A stretch of DNA of 6,841 bases from Methanosarcina sp. (GTDB lineage Archaea; Halobacteriota; Methanosarcinia; Methanosarcinales; Methanosarcinaceae), in contig DUGS01000112.1 in NCBI GenBank assembly GCA_013331265.1, forward strand, positions 1 to 6,841. Direction: 5' to 3'. Below are positions 4,392-6,841 of this stretch, in pieces (position 1 is the first letter of the stretch; every line of letters starts with the position of its first letter). A program made the position numbers and the translations under genes. A model generated the notes under the pieces. The model made no database searches. It had not been told where the DNA came from and saw nothing but the letters and a program-made list of their open reading frames with translations.

Positions 4392-5555
4392 ATGCCGCTT
4401 GATCCTATATGCAAGAAAATTATATCTGAGGATACCGAATACTTTTCGGATTACTGGGGAAAACATTACTATTTTTGCAGTACCGAATGTAAGCAAAAAT
4501 TCGATGCACTGGAAAAGAGTGTTATTAGACTCAAGAGAAACCTGAGTGACAAAGAAAAGATTTCTTTTGGAAAACTAAAGCGGGATATCATAAAGCCTGG
4601 AATCTGCACTCTTTGCGGAGCCTGCGCAGCAAGCTGCGAATACATCACTATAAAAGACGGAAAACCCGCACTGATCGGTCCCTGTAAAGCCTGCGGTGTC
4701 TGTTACTACCAGTGCCCCAGAACTATCACCACGGAAGAAGGGCTCATAGGGAGCTTCAGATTCGCTTATGCTGCAAAGTCTGCCATACCTGAAGTAAAGG
4801 GTCAGGACGGTGGAGTTGTGACCTCTCTTCTTCTGTACGCTCTGGACGAGGGACTTATCGACTCTGCTGTAGTCACAACCCGTTCAGAAGAAGAACCCTG
4901 GAAACCAGTGCCCATAGTTGCAAAAACCAGAGAGGAGATCCTGAAGAGCAGCGGCAGCATCTACTCCCATTCAATGACACTGGAAGCCCTTATGAGCGCA
5001 GTCAAACAGGGAATGAACAGCGTCGCCTTTGTAGGGACGAGCTGCAACATTGACGCAGTCACAAAAATGCAAAAAAGCTCTTACGGTTTTCTGCACCTCT
5101 TTATGAGGGCTAAGGTTCTCAAACTCGGGCTCTTCTGTATGGACACTTTTGCCTACGAGGGGATCAAGGCTGTACTTGAAAGCTATGGAATCACGCTTGA
5201 GAACGTCGATGCCATGAAGATCCGAAAAGGAAAATTCGAAGTCACCCTGAAAGACGGAAAAGAGCGCATCTTCGAACTCAGCGACTTTGACGAATACCGA
5301 AGTTCCTCCTGTCGTTTCTGTACAGACCTGACCGCCGAAAACTCAGATATCTCCTTTGGAGGAGTTGGCACCCCCAGAGGCTATACCACAGTTCTTGCCC
5401 GCTCAGCCATAGGCTACGAAATCTTCAACGAAGCCGTAGACAACGGCTACATCGAAGCCCGGCAACTCAAGGACGAAGAACTCGAAAAAGTCCTCAACCT
5501 GGCAAAAATGAAAAAGGTCCAGATGTACGACCTGCATATGAGACAGAAAGCATAA
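4392..5555 (+). CDS. YHS-domain, di-[4Fe-4S], FrhB-family F420-linked flavoprotein
   Basis: This 387-residue protein has three parts. Residues 1-42 resemble a YHS/TRASH metal-binding domain: DPIC at 4-7, then YYFCSTECKQKF at 26-37, with Cys7, Cys29 and Cys33. Residues 72-82 (CTLCGACAASC) and 98-109 (CKACGVCYYQCP) are two ferredoxin-type CxxCxxCxxxC [4Fe-4S] motifs. Residues about 130-380 match the F420 hydrogenase/dehydrogenase beta-subunit family (FrhB, FpoF), which binds FAD and exchanges electrons with F420; GTSCN (215-219) and CRFCTD (307-312) are likely functional cysteines. The redox part resembles FpoF in order. No fpo, frh or other redox-partner gene adjoins it, so its substrate is unknown. 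The first 150 bases are AT-richer than the rest. The start is fixed by GGAGG at 4381-4385. Confidence 0.88.
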   Translation: MPLDPICKKIISEDTEYFSDYWGKHYYFCSTECKQKFDALEKSVIRLKRNLSDKEKISFGKLKRDIIKPGICTLCGACAASCEYITIKDGKPALIGPCKACGVCYYQCPRTITTEEGLIGSFRFAYAAKSAIPEVKGQDGGVVTSLLLYALDEGLIDSAVVTTRSEEEPWKPVPIVAKTREEILKSSGSIYSHSMTLEALMSAVKQGMNSVAFVGTSCNIDAVTKMQKSSYGFLHLFMRAKVLKLGLFCMDTFAYEGIKAVLESYGITLENVDAMKIRKGKFEVTLKDGKERIFELSDFDEYRSSSCRFCTDLTAENSDISFGGVGTPRGYTTVLARSAIGYEIFNEAVDNGYIEARQLKDEELEKVLNLAKMKKVQMYDLHMRQKA

Positions 5556-5581
5556 AACTGAAAAACAAAAGGACAGCACTC

Positions 5582-5613
5582 TTGAGCTCAACTCACTTGA
5601 CAATTTATAAATT
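5582..5613. repeat. Two perfect palindromes, TTGAGCTCAA and AATTTATAAATT
   Basis: TTGAGCTCAA (5582-5591) and AATTTATAAATT (5602-5613) follow the YHS-FrhB stop within 60 nt. The second could also act as a TATA box. No function can be assigned. Confidence 0.4.
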
Positions 5614-5614
5614 A

Positions 5615-5648
5615 GTCCTCTTGAACGAGCGAAGCGAGTGAAAAGGAC
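5615..5648 (+). terminator. Hairpin after the YHS-FrhB gene
   Basis: GTCCTCTT (5615-5622) pairs with AAAAGGAC (5641-5648) with one mismatch. The loop contains the mirror repeat GAGCGAAGCGAG (5627-5638). No U-tract follows, so termination is not certain. It may be the start of a dispersed intergenic repeat that continues to 5702. Confidence 0.4.
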
Positions 5649-5654
5649 CTCGTG

Positions 5655-5702
5655 CTCCCGAAGCGAAACTCGGGAGGCGAAACTCGGGAGGCGAAACTCG
5701 GG
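5655..5702 (+). repeat. Three tandem 14-bp units with an overlapping hairpin
   Basis: AAGCGAAACTCGGG (5661-5674) is followed by two identical AGGCGAAACTCGGG units (5675-5688, 5689-5702). CTCCCGA (5655-5661) pairs perfectly with TCGGGAG at 5670-5676, and with the same heptamer in the next unit at 5684-5690. Alternative hairpins with loops of 8 or 22 nt can therefore form. It resembles GC-rich intergenic repeats I associate with Methanosarcina genomes; that link is from memory. Confidence 0.8.
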
Positions 5703-5703
5703 C

Positions 5704-5722
5704 AGGAAGAATATATATTTAT
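5704..5722 (+). promoter_or_regulatory. Promoter of gatC-gatA (BRE/TATA)
   Basis: AGGAAGA (5704-5710) followed by ATATATATTTAT (5711-5722) is a good archaeal BRE/TATA arrangement. A start near 5742 would leave a leader of about 50 nt before gatC. Confidence 0.6.
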
Positions 5723-5782
5723 TTCATAAACTGTTTCTATTATGCATTACCAACGGCATTCTATTCAGATTATCCTATTTTT

Positions 5783-5788
5783 GAGGAA
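5783..5788 (+). promoter_or_regulatory. Ribosome binding site of gatC
   Basis: GAGGAA lies 5 nt before the ATG at 5794 and supports that start. Confidence 0.7.
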
Positions 5789-5793
5789 TTTTC

Positions 5794-6075
5794 ATGATCA
5801 CGAAAGAAGATGTAGAACACATCGGCTGGCTTGCTCGTATTGAGATCAATGAGCAGGAAACAGTCGAATATATGGAAAAACTTAACTCAGTTCTTGAGTA
5901 TTTCGGGCAGCTTGATGAACTGCCGACCGAAGATATTGATCCTACATATCACGTCGCTGAGGTCTATAACGTATTCAGGGAGGATGCAGTAGAAGAGTGC
6001 CTCCCGCAGGAAACTGTCCTTGCAAACACTGAAAACAAACAGGACGGGGCTTTCAGAGTCCCGAAGATTGGCTGA
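5794..6075 (+). CDS. gatC: Asp-tRNA(Asn)/Glu-tRNA(Gln) amidotransferase subunit C
   Basis: This 93-residue protein has normal GatC length and motifs: VEHIGWLARIEI (7-18), the helix around YMEKLNSVLEYFGQLDE (26-42), LPTEDIDPTYHV (43-54), FREDAVEECLPQE (61-73) and the C-terminal DGAFRVPKIG (84-93). GatC wraps around the GatA-GatB interface and stabilises the heterotrimer in the cytoplasm. In archaea, Gln-tRNA is normally made by GatDE, so GatCAB is expected to convert Asp-tRNA(Asn) to Asn-tRNA(Asn); this is family knowledge. GatC and gatA are separated by only 13 nt, so they form an operon; gatB presumably follows beyond the window. Confidence 0.95.
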   Translation: MITKEDVEHIGWLARIEINEQETVEYMEKLNSVLEYFGQLDELPTEDIDPTYHVAEVYNVFREDAVEECLPQETVLANTENKQDGAFRVPKIG

Positions 6076-6079
6076 GGAG
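6074..6079 (+). promoter_or_regulatory. Ribosome binding site of gatA overlapping the gatC stop
   Basis: GAGGAG overlaps the gatC TGA (6073-6075) and lies 9 nt before the gatA ATG. This suggests coupled translation of the two subunits, which assemble in equal amounts. Confidence 0.7.
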
Positions 6080-6088
6080 TTGTTTTTG

Positions 6089-6841
6089 ATGGCAAAATGG
6101 ATGAATGTTGCACAGGTTAAAGAGAAGATTAAAGAAAGCTCAGCCGAAGAAGTAACAGCCGGATACCTTGAGACTATAGGAAAGAGCAAAATCAACGGTT
6201 ATGTGACGGTTTCCGATAAAGCCCTTGAGCAGGCAAAAAAAATCGATGCCGAAGGGCATGAAGGTCCTCTTGCAGGCGTACCAATTGCTATAAAGGATAA
6301 CATTTCCGTTGTCGGGCTGCCAAACAGTTGCGGCTCGAAGATTCTTGAAGGATATATCCCGCCTTTCAATGCCCATGTAATTGAAAAACTTCTTGCTGCC
6401 GGAGCTGTAATCCTTGGAAAAACCAATATGGACGAATTTGCCATGGGGTCTTCCACTGAGACCAGCCATTTCGGACCGACTGCAAACCCCTGGGACCTTG
6501 AAAGAGTACCTGGAGGGTCTTCCGGAGGAAGTGCAGCAGTTGTTGCAGCCGGAGAAGCTCCTTTTGCTCTTGGTTCTGACACAGGCGGGTCTGTGCGCGG
6601 TCCTGCAGCTTTCTGTGGGGTTGTAGGACTTAAACCGACTTACGGGGCAGTTTCAAGGTATGGAGTTGTGGCTTATGCAAATTCCCTTGAACAGGTTGGG
6701 CCCCTCGCAAACAACGTGGAAGATATTGCAGTCCTGATGGATGTTATGGCAGGCTATGACCGGAGAGATTCTACTTCAATAGACAGTAAAACCGAATACC
6801 GGAAAGCTCTTGTTGATGACGTGAAAGGCCTGAAAATAGGG
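6089..6841 (+). CDS. gatA: Asp-tRNA(Asn)/Glu-tRNA(Gln) amidotransferase subunit A (5' part, truncated by window edge)
   Basis: An open frame of 251 codons runs to the window end with no stop. It is about half of the roughly 475-residue GatA, the glutaminase subunit of the amidase-signature family. GatA hydrolyses glutamine and channels ammonia to GatB. The catalytic triad is visible: Lys69 in AIKDN (67-71), cis-Ser144 in PGGSSGGS (141-148) and nucleophile Ser168 in GSDTGGSVR (162-170). Spacing of 75 and 24 residues equals that of Lys79-Ser154-Ser178 in the Staphylococcus aureus enzyme. GKTNMDEFAMGSSTE (110-124) is another family signature. The residue after Arg170 is Gly, where bacterial enzymes usually have Gln. 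ATG 6089 is supported by GAGGAG at 6074-6079 and operon spacing after gatC. Confidence 0.96.
   Translation, partial: MAKWMNVAQVKEKIKESSAEEVTAGYLETIGKSKINGYVTVSDKALEQAKKIDAEGHEGPLAGVPIAIKDNISVVGLPNSCGSKILEGYIPPFNAHVIEKLLAAGAVILGKTNMDEFAMGSSTETSHFGPTANPWDLERVPGGSSGGSAAVVAAGEAPFALGSDTGGSVRGPAAFCGVVGLKPTYGAVSRYGVVAYANSLEQVGPLANNVEDIAVLMDVMAGYDRRDSTSIDSKTEYRKALVDDVKGLKIG

Noticed and set aside
5655..5702. CRISPR-like array
   Set aside because: The 14-bp units are directly adjacent with no spacers, and the unit is too short for a CRISPR repeat.
6140..6582. Minus-strand frames of 109 and 127 codons, and a plus-strand frame at 6414-6626
   Set aside because: They are shadows of gatA, which has its catalytic triad intact in its own frame.
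598..6841. In-frame TAG codons read as pyrrolysine
   Set aside because: Methanosarcina can decode TAG, but none of the called genes needs an internal TAG read through, and all complete genes here end with TAA or TGA.
1..6841. tRNA genes, rRNA, insertion sequences or known riboswitches
   Set aside because: No cloverleaf with a T-loop motif, transposase frame or recognised aptamer was seen on either strand.

Overview
The window looks like chromosomal DNA of a Methanosarcina-type methanogenic archaeon. The sequence shows the start of an MC1 chromosomal protein gene, mptA of tetrahydromethanopterin/sarcinapterin synthesis, a methanogenesis marker 14 gene, an F420-hydrogenase-beta (FrhB) type flavoprotein, and an archaeal gatC-gatA pair. 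Long AT-rich intergenic regions, TATA-type promoters, strong GAGGTGA-like ribosome binding sites and U-tract terminators fit this group. No mobile element, CRISPR array, tRNA or rRNA was recognised.

Layout. (1) 1-188, minus strand: 5' part of MC1, cut by the window edge. (2) 189-597: divergent AT-rich intergenic region holding MC1 and mptA promoters, an unassigned plus-strand TATA box and a 16-bp palindrome. (3) 598-1554, plus: mptA. (4) 1555-1851: tandem repeats, a U-tract terminator, a two-part hairpin, three copies of a TATA-like 9-mer and a possible 12-codon leader ORF. (5) 1852-2178, plus: small DUF2098-type protein. (6) 2179-2317: convergent terminator region with a perfect 10-bp hairpin. 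(7) 2318-3751, minus: methanogenesis marker 14. (8) 3752-4391: a 640-nt gene-free, AT-rich region rich in inverted and direct repeats. (9) 4392-5555, plus: a YHS + 2x[4Fe-4S] + FrhB fusion protein. (10) 5556-5793: hairpins and a 14-bp triple repeat, then the gatC promoter. (11) 5794-6841, plus: gatC and the first 251 codons of gatA.

Functionally the genes are mostly single transcription units. MptA makes the C1-carrier pterin, marker 14 is an uncharacterised methanogen-restricted protein with ASKHA-like glycine/threonine motifs, and the FrhB-like protein is a predicted F420-linked electron carrier of unknown partner. GatCA belongs to tRNA-dependent amidation, presumably Asn-tRNA in archaea that use GatDE for Gln-tRNA. 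The least explained parts are the YHS-FrhB fusion, the regulatory DNA on both sides of 3752-4391, and the leader of the DUF2098 gene.
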